Made by a program: the position numbers and the translations under genes. From Physcia stellaris (lineage: Eukaryota > Ascomycota > Lecanoromycetes > Caliciales > Physciaceae), in NCBI GenBank assembly GCA_018902385.1, contig JABSSW010000005.1, positions 496,001 to 560,000 on the forward strand: 64,000 bases of DNA. The letters are read 5' to 3'. Of the stretch, positions 11,012 to 23,205 are shown in pieces; the stretch's first letter is position 1; every line of letters begins with the position of its first letter. The notes under the pieces were generated by a model. That model was not told where the DNA came from. It made no database searches and was given only the letters and a program-made list of their open reading frames with translations.

Positions 11012-12824
11012 TCAAGGCAACTCCGCCGCCGGCGCCTCCCTAGCAGGCAACTCCGTCGCCCGCCCAAACCCAGCATCGAGCTCCGCCCCCGGACTGCCCA
11101 CCCCCTCCAGCTCATGCCCGGGCAAGCGCTTCCCCTCGACCTCAGCGCCGTAGAACCCCTTCGCCTCGCCATCGATCTCCTGCGCGCCGTCCTTGCCGTC
11201 CAGCTCCGGCCTTCGCTCGCCGTCGTTGTCGAGCTCCGCTTTTTTGGTCTGTTTATTGTGGGCGCGGCGGGGGAGCAGGATTTTGGTGGAGAGGAAGTAG
11301 GCGCCTGTGGCGAGGAGAGCGAGGAGGGCGAGGCCGCCGATTGCGCTGCCTGCTATTGCGCCCGGGGAGGGTTTGGAGGGGGTGGAAGGGGGGGATGGGG
11401 TTGGGGAGGTGGTGCTGGTGGAGGGGGAGGAGATGGGGTGGATGTTTTGCTTTTGGGAGCTGGGGGACCAGTCGCATTGCGAGACGGTGAAGGTGCGGCG
11501 CTCGTAGTCGGCGGATATGTAGCTGGGAGGCATTAGTTGGATGATTGGGTTGCGGGGGATGGACGTCTTGGGCAAACGACTGGAGGACTGGGACTCACGC
11601 TTCTTGGAAGAATGTCCGACCTAGCGTGTACTGGCTGTCGTTCGTGGCGGGGACTAGGGGGAAGTAGTTGAGGCTGCCGTTTGTGGAGAGCGGGTACTGC
11701 GCCACGAGATCGAAGGCTGCGTAGGGGAGCGTGATGTCTACTTCCCCCGTGTGAGACGGGTTGCGGAGCGTGAATGTCACGCTCGCGTTGGAGGACTGGA
11801 GTTTCTTGTGCAGCGTGTCGTTGACCAGGTAGCTTTGCGTCTGGTTGTCGAATTCGAGCCCGAATGCGGATTCGAATTTTCGGCATACGGAGCGGGGGAG
11901 GTAGATCCAGGGTATGGTCGAGTCCAGGTAGGCGGATAGGGGCGTCGACATGAGGGTTGTGTTTTTGCCGTCTTCGGTGTAGATTATTGAGGAGATGTCG
12001 ACGCTTAGGTCTCGGGCGTCCACTTCGTCGAAGTCGAAGATCACGTCGTTGGGCACGTAGCGCGAGGAGTCGTATCCCCCCAGGGTGAGGCTGCCGAGGA
12101 CTTTGTCCAGTCGGTATTGGTTCCCGGCCGTATAGCTCCAGGATAGAGATGGTATCAAGTTCGCCTCTTTCAGATTCGACATAAAGCTCGAGACTGGATG
12201 GTTGTAGTTGGTGAAGTTGGTAGGACGTGGGTTGAGACCAAAGACCCCAAGGTAGAAATTCTTGGTCGCAATGCCGGCAACGATCTGCTGGTCGAGTGAA
12301 GGGCCTAAGCGTCCTGAGATTAGAATCGCGATTCAAGACTCATTTGAGCTGAGTATGAGCTGCTTACCTCCACTGCCCATCCAGCTGAGACCAACTGTGT
12401 CGTACCCAAACAAGCCGTTGCCGTCAGGGCCATACCCGAGATTGATCTCGAGATTGAGAGCAAAGAGACCATCCTCTGTCACGTTATTCTGAACCCATGT
12501 GCTAGATTCATTGTAATTGAACTCTCCGCCCCGCAAGTCTTTGCAATCCGGAGGATCCTCCGATGTACACCCCTGAGGAATGACGGCCCATGTCTGGTAG
12601 CTCGCGGTCGATACCATGACATTGACATCTTGCTCCGGGGTACCCAGACGAAGAGTGAAGGTTGACCAAGGTCCATCGTTGCCCTGGAACTCTTGACTTG
12701 GAGGAAAAACGATGGGAGCAGGAATTGTGGTGTTGGCTCGAGGCGAAAGCGAGCGGATGTTGTGAGCGGTCGCTAATGGCGACAGCAGCCAGCTGGAGAG
12801 CCAGAGCAACTCAAGCAACACCAT
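11012..12824 (-). CDS. Membrane-anchored pepsin-like protein lacking the first catalytic Asp
   Basis: Exons 12824-12368, 12313-11599 and 11522-11012 (introns of 54 and 76 nt) give 560 residues. An N-terminal hydrophobic signal (residues 1-20) precedes a pepsin-family (A1) fold: LRLGTPEQDVNVMVSTAS near 59-75 and LDSTIPWIYLP near 283 occupy the two active-site positions. The first site reads STAS where an active enzyme has D-T-G-S; the second keeps Asp-Ser-Thr. A Ser/Pro linker leads to a transmembrane segment (about 445-467) and a roughly 90-residue charged cytoplasmic tail rich in Glu, Gly and Pro. Many N-glycosylation sequons occur. It is therefore likely a catalytically dead surface protein, perhaps a sensor or scaffold, which is inference. 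It shares a 614-bp divergent promoter with the surface-protein gene to its right. Confidence 0.85.
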
Positions 12825-13438
12825 CTTGGGGACAATATCGCAACGTACTCGTACGAAAGATGGTCAGCATCATAACATCTTTCCATCCCAAGACTTGCCA
12901 GGGACCGAGACTTTGCAATTTGCAATCCTTTAAGCACGTGCATGAAGACTTTCTCACAGCTGAGGCTCCGAGCCTTCCTTGTGCGTGCATCACCATGATC
13001 TGCAGGACGAATCCTTCGGGCAACACGTCGTTGAACAAAGCCAATCAGACGTATGCCTAGAATAGTGTTGTTCAATGTCCGGTAAAGCTTGCGAGGCTTG
13101 GTGGCTCATCTGACGAATCAAGCCATCGTTTGAGCCGCCGCCACGACTGATGAAACAAATCTATACTCAATACCGACATGGTGTCTTCCTTCATCCCTGC
13201 TGGCTGAACACGTCCGAGTCGGAAATGCTCAGCCGCACTATCGCTGCAAATCCTTCGTTGCCCTGCTGGGCGAGCGAGTGCCGAACAGAAAAGATCGGAT
13301 TGATCAATCAAGGTGCAGTAGGATTCTCTCTTGCTCCGTCTTTCAGTAATCATTAGAATGTTGGGTCTCTCAACCGTCCGTTCGTTGCCTTTGTAATAAT
13401 TGTCTTGGTCCGAGGACGGCCAGTTGTTTCAGTTCAAG
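12825..13438. promoter_or_regulatory. Shared divergent promoter region
   Basis: The start codons of the aspartic-protease-like gene (-) and the repeat surface protein (+) are 614 bp apart, with no gene between them. Both products are predicted to reach the cell surface, so joint regulation is plausible. No specific binding site was identified. Confidence 0.4.
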
Positions 13439-16359
13439 ATGCACTTTCACGTTTTCCCGACATTGGTCTTTCTGGCCGCGTCAACTTTCGCTGAATTGAT
13501 CCCACGGCAGAGTAAGTCTTGTCGTAACCTGCTCGCCACTAGGATGCACATTGCTCACTGCACCCTCAGCTGTCGTCCCTTACCCTTATGCCAATGGAAC
13601 CTCTGCAGGTGGACCAACCGGTGCAACAATCACCGGGACTTCAAGCCCGCACTCCACCGGAGGCCTCCTTGCCAACGGACAGGCGCAAAGTTACTGCTGT
13701 TTCGTTCTGCAAGATACCGTTACTCCCGTCTTCTGGGCGAGTTATTATACATCGACATGGTATGGAATGAGGAAGGTGACATCGGTTGTTACCCATATTA
13801 CTGAATACGTCGATACGACCATCACCAATTATGAGACAACAACGACCGTCAAGAACACAACCTACCTCTCTACATCACAAGTTGGCCGAGATGGAGTCCC
13901 TGAACTAAACATGAACACAAATGGACCCTATACGAGTTCCTCTATGCTAAATGGAACTGCCACGGAAATCTTTGGGCAGGCTATGTAAGTTCTTCTTTGG
14001 CCTTATTTCCCTATCTGTTAGCAAGCATGTACTTTTTCAAAGGCGCCTCGCCAGAATTGACAAGCGCACAAGAATTCTGTTCCTGACTATGGCACAGAGC
14101 GTCCCCCACAGGCTTTTATGTCTATCCTTCCGTCAAAGTGATCAAAGCGCCTGCTGTCACACAAGCCAATGGACATTTGGCATGTAGAGCGTCGTCTGCT
14201 TGGTCGCTGTTGTGTCCTGCATCGAGCTCCCACTCAACGGTGAGAGATACTGCGACTTTCACGGACATCAACACGTATGCTGCAGGATACTATAGCGGAC
14301 AATTAGGGCCGTCGACTTCGATTGTGACCTATGGGAACTCAACTTCAATTTATACCGTCACACGAAATCAGACCAATCCGACAGCTTTCCCAACCGTAAC
14401 CGAGATAAGCTTTTCCACCCCATTTGTTTTCTTTCCGGCCAAAGGCACGACTGGTAAGCCACGCATATGTCAAGCTTTCCCTTCAGTTATGGTCGGAAGT
14501 AAAGATTCTTTCCATACAACCTGCTAACTGTAATGCTTTTGTAGAGGCTGTCGAAACGGACGACTTCCCAGTTGTTTTTCCTTATAGCACATCACCAACG
14601 GGCAGTTCAACATTCACAAGCACAAGCACGATTGAACTCACGTCGACCATCTACGTGACTGCGAGCACTACCACTTCGACGCCGACCACCACGAGTCACA
14701 CCTCTACTACAACAATCGATACCGTGAATCATGATTATGGCTACGTTCCTCAGACACTCATCGACTGGATGGCAGCAGACCCTAATTACGCGGCTCAATA
14801 TCCTGGTTTGGAGTCATGCTTACCGGGAGGTTAGTCCCATTCCCGCTCAATAAGACGTTACTCGGCTAATCGCCTTTCAAGGTCCAACTATTGTCCCTTG
14901 GGAAGGCTGTGCGTACGCAGCTGCAGGGGTAGCAACAGAAGTGCCCGACTTGATCACTGGGACTGCAGTGACTGTCAAAGGTAAAGGTTGCTTCCATCCG
15001 GGCAATTGCCCAGCTGCTACAGAACCGGCTGCAATGGCTGGAGCTGCTGTAGGGGCAGGGGGCGATGTAACGCCTACTGGTGTGCCCGCTGTGGCCCAGA
15101 CGGAGTCGCCGAAGAAAACTGTGAACCCAATGTCCGTCCTAGCACCCTTCCTTGGAGGAGGAGGACCGTCTGCAAGTCCAGCCTCAAGTGCCGAACAGAG
15201 CGAGCAAGTCAACGAAGGAGCCCAGCAAACTCAAGCTAGTGTTTCCAATTCTCCAAGCTCGCAGCCATCCTCAAAGTCACCCGGCGGTCTTGGAGCTATT
15301 ATTGCAGGTGCTTTCGGGAGCCACGTTTCTACTACTGCGGAGGAAATAGGTTCCGTCGGCTCTGCCCAAGAACAAACATCTGCAGGGAGCGTTACACCAG
15401 AAGAAACGCCCGTTGTTGGCCCTACCGCTGAAGAAACCTCTGCAGACAGCTCTATTCCAGAAGAGACGCCCGCAAATCGCCCATCACCCATCGTGATCGG
15501 CTCCCAAACCTTAGTCGCCGGCTCCTCTGCCATCGTCGTATCGGGCTCAACTTTCTCACTTGCCCCTTCAGCATCTGCAATTATAATCAATGGCCTTACC
15601 AGTGCGCTTGGCCAGCCAGTAGTAACAGCAAACCCAGCACCCGTCCTGACAATTGGCTCACAGCCGATTACACTCAACAGTGCCTCCGAATACATCGTCC
15701 AAAGCCAGACACTAGCCGCGGGCTCGTCACCCATCGTGATCTCTGGATCAACCTACTCCCTCGCCCCATCCGCTTCAGCGATCATCATCAACGGCAAAAC
15801 GAGCTCACTAGCAGCTGGGCCCATGCCAACAGCAGCAGCCCCTGTAATAAGCATCGCAGGGCAAGCCGTTACGGAAAACAGCGCCTCTCAATTCATAATT
15901 GGATCTCAGACCCTCGCACCAGGAAGCATCCCCATTGTCGTCTCTGGCACAACCTACTCACTAGCACCGTCCGCCTCAGCAATCGTCGTTAATGGCGTCA
16001 CAGCTGCTCTACCAGCCTACACCCCCGTGGGCCCCAGCGCGGCACCAGTGATCACGATCGGCACCCGGCCTTACACCGCGAGTCTAGTGTCAGGCTCAGA
16101 TTACGTTATAGGTGGCCAAACACTCGTGCCGGGCGCTTCGGCGATTACGGTCAGTGGCGTAGAAGTGTCTCTAGCGCCGTCCGCGAGCGATATCGTGGTT
16201 GGCGGCTCCACGAGACCGTTCTCGGCTGCTACAGGGGTGGCGAATACGACTGCGTTTTCACCAGAGGTGTTCACGGCTGATGCGCCGAGGAGGGGGATCG
16301 GCTTGAAGGGGTCGATGATATGTATAGGATTGGGGTTATTAGGAATAATAGTGTTGTAA
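13439..16359 (+). CDS. Repeat-rich secreted cell-surface protein, probably GPI-anchored
   Basis: Five exons (13439-13511, 13570-13984, 14098-14453, 14545-14829, 14882-16359) join in frame to give 868 residues. The N-terminus MHFHVFPTLVFLAASTFA is a signal peptide. The middle is Thr/Ser-rich with many sequons, as in O-glycosylated wall proteins, and contains Cys-bearing conserved patches (CAYAAAGV; GCFHPGNCP). From about residue 575 there are four imperfect repeats of about 80 residues, each built from IGSQTL.PG, I.VSG..YSLAPSASAI and V.NG elements, a pattern common in fungal surface proteins. The end (GIGLKGSMICIGLGLLGIIVL) is a hydrophobic tail without a cytoplasmic stretch, as expected for GPI attachment. 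Function is unknown; adhesion or wall structure is likely. All four introns have good donors; the intron at 14454-14544 carries a GCTAAC branch. Confidence 0.85.
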
Positions 16360-17083
16360 TGATGTTATGGGACAAGACTTCTGGGTTTGGATGTAGGGTA
16401 TATATCAAGAGGGTTGATGATTGTTTGATTTCTAATTTCTGTGTATATATTCGAAGAACGAAAGGATTTAGGCAAGGCCCTTTGCACGCTATCTCCTACA
16501 TCGGAGGCTTTTCGGGTCGTAATACCCCTGTTTGGCTGACAATCCATATTGCAGAGGCTATCCCTTCTTGTGACAGAGTGGACAGTCTTTGTGAGGGTTC
16601 CGGGAACCATCTTTTTGGTTGCAGAGGCCAGCATTGACCGCAATTACACGACTCTCATACTCGAAGTACCTGATTTGAGTTAGGGACCATCCTCCTACTA
16701 AGCAGGAATACCCTTTCAGCAGGTAGATCTAAATGGGTGTTATTCCCTTCCTAAACGACTAAATTCCTATTAACGAACGGATAGTACTAAAAGTGATAGA
16801 TTTATTTGGCTCGGGCTTGTCTGAACGACATAGAATACCTGGATCAGGTAGCATCACGAGTCTAGAGCGTCCTGGTCTTGATTCATTACAAGGCTTTTAC
16901 TGCTTTCCGGTTTCAAGCTTCCTGTCAGTCTAAAAATCAATAATGGCGATCAGGCAACCGTCCTGCTGTTGCATACTATCGTCGAATCTTTATCTCCGGC
17001 TCTTCGAATTTTCATCTTGCACGAGTCCGCTCCACCTCTACTCAGCATGTCCCGTTTCATGAAAACCAAGCATCCCCCTTTCG
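16360..17083. other. Intergenic between converging genes
   Basis: Only short ORFs without recognisable features occur. It should contain the 3' UTRs of the surface protein and the RGG-repeat gene. AT-rich patches appear around 16400-16450. Confidence 0.4.
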
Positions 17084-17999
17084 TCATACCCAGCTGCTCC
17101 CTTGCTCAACCTGAAGCCTACATCTCAGTTGCGTCCTCCACGGTAGGCTGACGGTGTCCGGGGATGGAGGTGGGGTGTGTACAACAACGCCATCAATCTC
17201 ACTATCGCTCTCGAACGAGACCTCAGCAGCGGCACCCGATCCACGGCCTACGCCTTGAGCACCAACGCCGGGCGCACCATGTTCCCGATTCAGACCTGCA
17301 GCCTGAGGAGCATCCGTTCCTTGAGCGCGATCGCCAGAGTGGGTGGGAGACTCGGTACGGCCGCTAAGTGAAGAAGTTGCTGAAGGTGCGCGACGGCTAC
17401 CCCGGAACGCCCCTCGAGAATTGCGAGCTAGAAGAGAAGCCCAGGTTAGTTTCTCGGGGCCCTCGCGAGTGGCAGTTTCCGCACGGCTGAGAATAGGTGC
17501 AGGACGAGCGTTTGATCCTCCGCGTGATCTCCCATGTATGATTGGCATGCAACCTCGACCATTAGCGGGGGCAGCAGTATCTGGACGGCGGATAGTAGGC
17601 GCAGGGCGACCAATTGGACCCCCGCGTGATCCTCCGCATCTAGACATCATGCCACCTCGGCCGCCAGCAGGAGGGGCAGTGACAGCATACCCGCGGCCGG
17701 CAGGAGGCGCAGGACGACTGCTTACCCCTTCATATCCTGGAAATGCATATATGCTACCCATGCCACCCCTGCCGCCCATACCACCTCGGCCGCCAAGAGG
17801 AACGGCAGCATGACGAGGGCAGAGGGTACAGTCCGGACAATCGTTTGATGCTCCAAGTCCTTGAATGCCAGACAATTGGGCCCAAAGAGGAACGACAGTT
17901 TGTTGAGGGTAGACTGTAGGTGCATGACATCTGGTTGATCCTCCGCGTCCTTGAGATGCTGACATACCACCACGGCCGCCATGAGCAGGCATACCGCCC

Positions 18000-18135
18000 A
18001 TACCGCCACGACCGCCATGAACAGGCATACCACCCATGCCACCTCGGCCGCCATGAGCAGGCATACCGCCCGTACCGCCGCGACCCCGATGGGCAGGCAT
18101 ACCGCCACGACCACCACGAGTAGACATGCCACCAC
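18000..18135 (-). repeat. Minisatellite coding GGRGGM/MPAHGG repeats
   Basis: A GC-rich unit coding GG-MP(A/V)HGGRGG is repeated about five times with small differences, inside the RGG-repeat gene. Near-identical codons across units suggest expansion by slippage or unequal exchange. Confidence 0.7.
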
Positions 18136-18221
18136 GGCCGTTCCGTCTATTCAGACGATCAGAGTCGAGATTCAAGCCTTGAGCTCGTCGTCCGCGAAAG
18201 CGATCATACTCAGCTTCTCCC

Positions 18222-18275
18222 TCCGAGGATTCCTCACTGCCCGAGGATTCCTCACTGCCCGAGGACTCCTCACTG
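18222..18275 (-). repeat. 21-bp tandem repeat coding ESSGSE
   Basis: Nearly three copies of a 21-bp unit (plus-strand CCGAGGATTCCTCACTGC core) lie in tandem in the RGG-repeat gene and code for an acidic Ser-rich stretch. Confidence 0.7.
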
Positions 18276-18917
18276 TCCGGACCTACTCCACGGTATCGCT
18301 TGTCGAGCGTCCTAATACTATGTTCGGTGACATCTCGAGTAACATCAACGTCCACATCCGGCGGCAAGGGCCTAAAGTACCCGCAATCCCGGGCGTGTAT
18401 ATTATCGTCCGGATAGCGACAGCGGCCATCACGCCGAGGCTGGCATCGATACAGATGATTGTTGTGATGGATGAAGCGGAGATAGGCCGGCTCTGCGAGG
18501 CGCTGGAACTCGTTCGCCTCGAGTTGGGTGCATGTGCGCATCATTTGTTCGGCGGAGATCCGGTCTTCGATGTAGGCCAGGATGGCGCCTTCGATGCGAG
18601 GGCCGTTGATGCGGGGTGGAGGGCTTGTGCTTGTTGGAGAGCTTCGGAGGCGATGGCGTGGTAGCGCTGGCGGGAGTGGAGGTTGCCCATCTGGTAGGGA
18701 TGTTAGTATTGATGGGAAAGGCTTAATAGGAAGGAGTACTGACAGTCGTGGATTAATATGATGGTATGGAAAGGGATTGATGGAAGACGTGAGTAGCTTT
18801 GCTTTGGTAGTAGGAGATATTGGATTGCTTGAGGTACTCAAAGCTAGTAATGAGGTCTTCTCCGGTATCAAGGAATTGATGATAGAAACAGGAGTTGGAG
18901 AAGGTAGGGGGGATCAG

Positions 18918-18928
18918 ATATAAATATA
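18918..18928 (-). promoter_or_regulatory. TATA-like box of the RGG-repeat gene
   Basis: TATATTTATAT on the minus strand lies about 230 bases before the proposed ATG, consistent with a core promoter if a 5' UTR intron is present. Confidence 0.4.
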
Positions 18929-19783
18929 GTTCCAGAAGTCGCTAAGTGTATCGATAAGTCTCTCATCACGAAAGCCTATACCACTCACTCTATACAAGTT
19001 TGTAACACAGAAAATCCCAACACCGAGACATTCAGAACCATAAAAGCACCGCGACGAAGTTAAAGCGGATTATAGCGATCCAGTGAATCTGCTGATTTGA
19101 TGAATGTCGAGAGCCTCATTATTCTTCTTACAACAGAGCTTCACTCCCTTGTACCCAAACAAGTCAGATCAGCATTCACCCATAGGGCCTCACTATACAG
19201 AATGAAGCCAGACTCAACAGGTATGCATGACACTAGACGCTCCAAATAGATATTGACCAATGAATGATGGAGAGTGTGATGATGTTTATCTTTAGCAACA
19301 CGATCAGTACGAGGCAAACACATATCGGCAAGATCGCACAGCGGACGTGATACAGACATAAACACAGCTCTTCGTCAAGACTTGGCCCATCAACGGGATT
19401 TAGCTCTCGAACACGACGCTTGATGTTGAGACTGCATGTAAGGCGGCTGGTGGCAAGGTCAATGTATGTCGGTCTATTGATCAGGGAACTTTTGAGACAT
19501 CACCGGGCGTAAAGGTTCCTCGAGTGCAATCATAGCAATGTATTCCTAGAAAGGCAATGTCAGCTTTCGAAGTCTTCTCGCTATAATTTTAGCCCACTCA
19601 CTGACATTGTTGCTTTATAAATCCGTTAAAGTGCACGATTTGGTTTTTCTACATTTGGGTTAAAACAAGAACATGCCCTATCAGTCAATCTATAATACCT
19701 TGCCAATTGTTGGCTTAAGGCTAGCTGATTAAGAGTGTGTCCTGAGCATTAGCTCTCTGGCGTAGCCGAGCTCGATTTACCTC
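18929..19783. other. Intergenic
   Basis: This separates two minus-strand genes and includes the RGG-gene upstream region and the GH55 3' flank. A 74-codon ORF at 19141-19365 (-) has no recognisable features. Confidence 0.35.
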
Positions 19784-22248
19784 TCAGGCATGGGAAAGAT
19801 ACGCCCCAACAGCAGCCCCCCAACTCCCCGGATTAAAATACGCCTCCACTCTCTTCCCCTGGCCATCAACGACCAACATCTCACTGCCTTTGGTATTAAC
19901 ATTGAACCACAATAGCGACTTCGTCTCCTCAACCCTCGCCGCGTTCCTCTGGCAGTAACTCCCTGGAGCCTGACAGCCCCCATCCCCAGCATTGAAGAAG
20001 GTCCAAAACGCCGAGCCGTAGATAGCCACATTCTTACTACCCTTAATGTGATTATACCAAGCCATCCGACACTTCGCATCCGCGCCGTTGCATTTACTGA
20101 AATCTGGGTCCCCGTACTTGTCCGACGGCGTCCACGGCGCAGGCGCCAAACTCGATGAGCCTGATCCTTGCCAGTACGGTGTCTCGGATTGCTGCAAGCC
20201 CACAAAGACATCCTGAGCGCCGCGGAAGTTGTACTGATACAGAGTATTATGCTCCACCGCCGTTCCATGCAGCCATGTCCCCGCCGTGGCTTCGATAAGC
20301 ATCCCCCTCCCCGTAGAAATGGTTTGTTTGTTCTGCCCGTCCAGATCGTGGTCCGCGGTCCAGGCCCACATATTCTCGATGTACGCCGAGGAAGTAGCGG
20401 TCAGGTGGACGAGCATGAACGCTGCCTGGCACCCTCCCGCATCGCCGTGACAATCCGTTTGCACCTTCGAGCCAGCTGTGCCACCGATGCGCAGGTGCGT
20501 GTTCCAGAAGCCCACGTCGCCGGGCTGGAGGCCGGCTAGATTCACCTCGAGGAGGATGCAGCCGGGTAGGATGTCAGAGACCGTGAAGAGCATGTCGCTG
20601 AACTGCGCAACCCCTTTCTCGCTGGGGTTGCCCACTTGGATCATCGGTTTAGGCGAGTTGGCGTCCTTGAAGTGGGCGCCCGACGCGATGATGGTGGACC
20701 ACGCTTCACCTACGACGCGTGAGCCAGGAGGGAAGTGGAGGGTGGAGCTGACGAGGTAGGCTCCTTGGGGGAAGAAGAGGATTTTGCAGTTTGCGTTGGC
20801 GGAGATAATAGCGGCCAGGTTGGCGGTATCGTCGTGGGTGCCGTCGCCGTGGACTGGGAGACCTGCGACAGTCTTCACGTTGAGGAATTCGCCGATCGAA
20901 TATTCTTGGTAGCTAGGAGCGGGGATATGTATGTACTTCCCGTTCGAAGTAAGTTTGGCAGGGCGTGGGTTATCGGCTGTGGTGCCGTTCTGATGTGAGC
21001 CTGAATCTGGTCCTTGAGGGGTGTAGGCGTTGCCATAGACCCAAGTTTTGGAAACACTCCCAGTCAAGATTGGGTTGCCATCCGCTGAGACAATGTCTGA
21101 ACAGCCAGCTTGAGCGGAGAAGTTCTCAATCACGAGTGAGTGATCCCCTGTCGATGCAGCTTGTGTTTTAACCACAGTGCCAACATGGCTTGCAGTCGAG
21201 TCGATAAGAGAAATAGAGTGACCTCCTTTAAGCGTCATGTCTATCCCAATTGCGTTGTTCTGGAAGTCCAAGTTGAGGAATACACAGCTGAAGCAGCCGG
21301 TCACCAAGATGCCAGTAGCGCAGCCAGTGAAGGTAGCCGAAGCAATCTCGTATTGCTGGTTGCTCATGTTGATGCCGACCGCGCCACCTTTGAAGACCAA
21401 GTCGCTCATATGCGTTCCTGAGCCACCTTCGGGCATAGCGATTCCTGTATGACCCCTGGAGTAGGTAGGCATGGTGAATACAAGATTGGTGAGCTGGGTA
21501 CCTTGGCTGACGCTCCAGTCGAGGAGCGTGAAGTTAGAGTCTTTACCAACACCGGTTGAGTCTAATTGTAGGTTCTTCAGCGCGATGAAAAAGGTAGTCG
21601 TCGAATCATGATGTGGATCTTTGGCATATATCAGAGTGTTGCCTTTGAAATTCGGACTTGCTTTCAGGGTAGGTGGATTAAGCGGATCTCCCATGAGAAC
21701 TGTACCTACAGACAGCTGTAGTGGAGAGTCAAGGGAGTAAATCCCTTGAGGTAGGTATATCACCGCTGGCTTGCCGGTAGTACCGAGGTTGTCGGCGTTT
21801 CGAGATCCATCTGCCAAACATCAGTAATTTGTTCACATACTAGGGCGGGGAGCGATGACTTACCATTAATGGCGTTTTGCAGAGCCTGCTGCGAATCAAC
21901 TTTTCCAGTTCTATCTGCGCCAAACTTAGTGACCGCATTTCGGAAGACGTTCCACTTCTCTCCACCAGGGATGAAGGGAGATACGCCATTATGGACTGCC
22001 TGCTCGTACCAGAAGGCCTCGGGACTACCGTGGGTGATTGAACATCGGTCAGCAGCGCGAGAAGCCGGGCCAGATAAGTTCAAATGGAGTCCAGCAACTG
22101 CAGAAGCTGGAAGGGGAGGTGTGGGAAAGGGCTTGGAACTGCCCAAGCCAGGGGCTATGTCCGAGCTGTTAAGTCGCCGAGACTCAAATAGTGGCAGAGA
22201 ATGTGCCAAGGAAACCAAGCATACAAACGTACAGGACTGGATTAGCAT
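19784..22248 (-). CDS. GH55 exo-beta-1,3-glucanase
   Basis: Exon 22248-21864 and exon 21810-19784 are separated by a 53-nt intron (GTAAGT donor, TGGCAG acceptor) and give 803 residues. I start at MLIQSCTFVCLVSLAHS because it is a good signal peptide; the longer upstream frame is hydrophobic UTR-like sequence. The protein has two successive right-handed beta-helix halves, each opening with a pectate-lyase-superfamily pattern (GADRTGKVDSQQALQNAI near residue 110; HGDGTHDDTANLAAII near 455). This duplicated layout and the roughly 800-residue size are typical of glycoside hydrolase family 55, which releases glucose from beta-1,3-glucan ends outside the cell. Likely roles are wall remodelling, autolysis or attack on other fungi or plant callose. 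The reading frame is intact. Confidence 0.92.
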
Positions 22249-23205
22249 AGCGTGAATTAGGTGATCGCCGCTCAGCAGCAAGGTTACATGCAGTATACAG
22301 GATAGGAGAAATACTAGAGAACGAAAGCAGATGATAAATACAGGCCAAAGGCAAAGAACAAAGACATTGTGAAAATACAATGTGGTCTTTGTTCGAGACA
22401 TGTAGAAGACAGCCTCCACTGATCCTACCATATGACGGATTCTATCAAAGCCATTGTTCTCACACAATGTGATGTGCACATCAACTTTGTGCTAGCCGGA
22501 AAGATTTGTAATAGATTTGTTTGAAGACATCATCAACCGGGTATGTCAATAGAGCCTAATGAAACTAAGTATCAGCTGCGGAATGTCGACCAGCAATTCC
22601 AAATCGGCATGGGGACCCGTGATAAATCTGGTAACTGAGAGAGCAGGTGAAGCTGCCATGACGCGAGGTGCGAACTTGACCGTTCGACATCCAGCTTCAA
22701 CCCTGTGAGGCAAACAAAGTCAAAGCGTCTGCGGCATGACAGAAGGTCCTGTATAACCAGGATTTGCTGAGCAATTGCGGTGCTGAGTGTGGTTGTCTTA
22801 TGCTAGGTACAGAGACGGTTTGCTTTGCCTAGCCCGAAGTTTTGTATCTAAATCCTGACCTAATCAATAATAGTGATCTCGACATCGTTCATTAGACTCA
22901 GGGAAGGATCCTCAATCACGCGTCTATCCAAAGCGCTTGTCGGTTGTATGAGCTTATCAGCGAATTAAGGATGCTGCCTCTCGGCATCAAACCAAACGCC
23001 TGAGCGTCTATGCGCCACTCTATCTTTCGCTCGCAAGCCCAAATCAGACCACTTTAACTGTTATGTTACTGTTCAAACCTTTCTCAAGCCCTGTAATTTC
23101 GGAAAGCCATATACGCTTCGGCTGTAGGAAACATAGCTATTGAAGTAAGAATCGTAGCCTCCATAATAAACAGTGTCAAGTCAATTGCCCGTCAACGGTA
23201 AGGAT
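22249..23205. promoter_or_regulatory. Divergent promoter region
   Basis: About 960 bp lie between the starts of two secreted-protein genes. An open frame extends upstream of the GH55 start to 22479 on the minus strand, but its content looks like translated leader. No distinct motif was identified. Confidence 0.35.

Larger units (their letters stand above)
17084..18690 (-). pseudogene. RGG-repeat protein gene with an N-terminal frameshift
   Basis: The ATG at 18690-18688 follows directly after a 3' splice site (TACTAAC branch, CCAG acceptor) and a TATA-like tract lies near 18918-18928, so transcription probably starts near 18885 and a 5' UTR intron is removed. From that ATG the frame reads a protein-like start (SRQRYHAIASEALQQAQAL) but shifts at a run of four C (plus-strand GGGG, 18613-18616); one extra C would join it to the long frame that runs to 17084, giving about 535 residues. 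That frame has a compact conserved-looking region (ILAYIEDRISAEQMMRTCTQLE, cut short here), a Ser/Glu repeat (ESSGSE), then many GGRGGM-type repeats with MPAHGGRGG units. RGG repeats often bind RNA and phase-separate. The family is not recognised. Confidence 0.55.

Noticed and set aside
18690-18871. Upstream extension of the RGG-gene frame
   Set aside because: No ATG in frame, the region contains a likely 5' UTR intron, and the encoded residues look like translated UTR.
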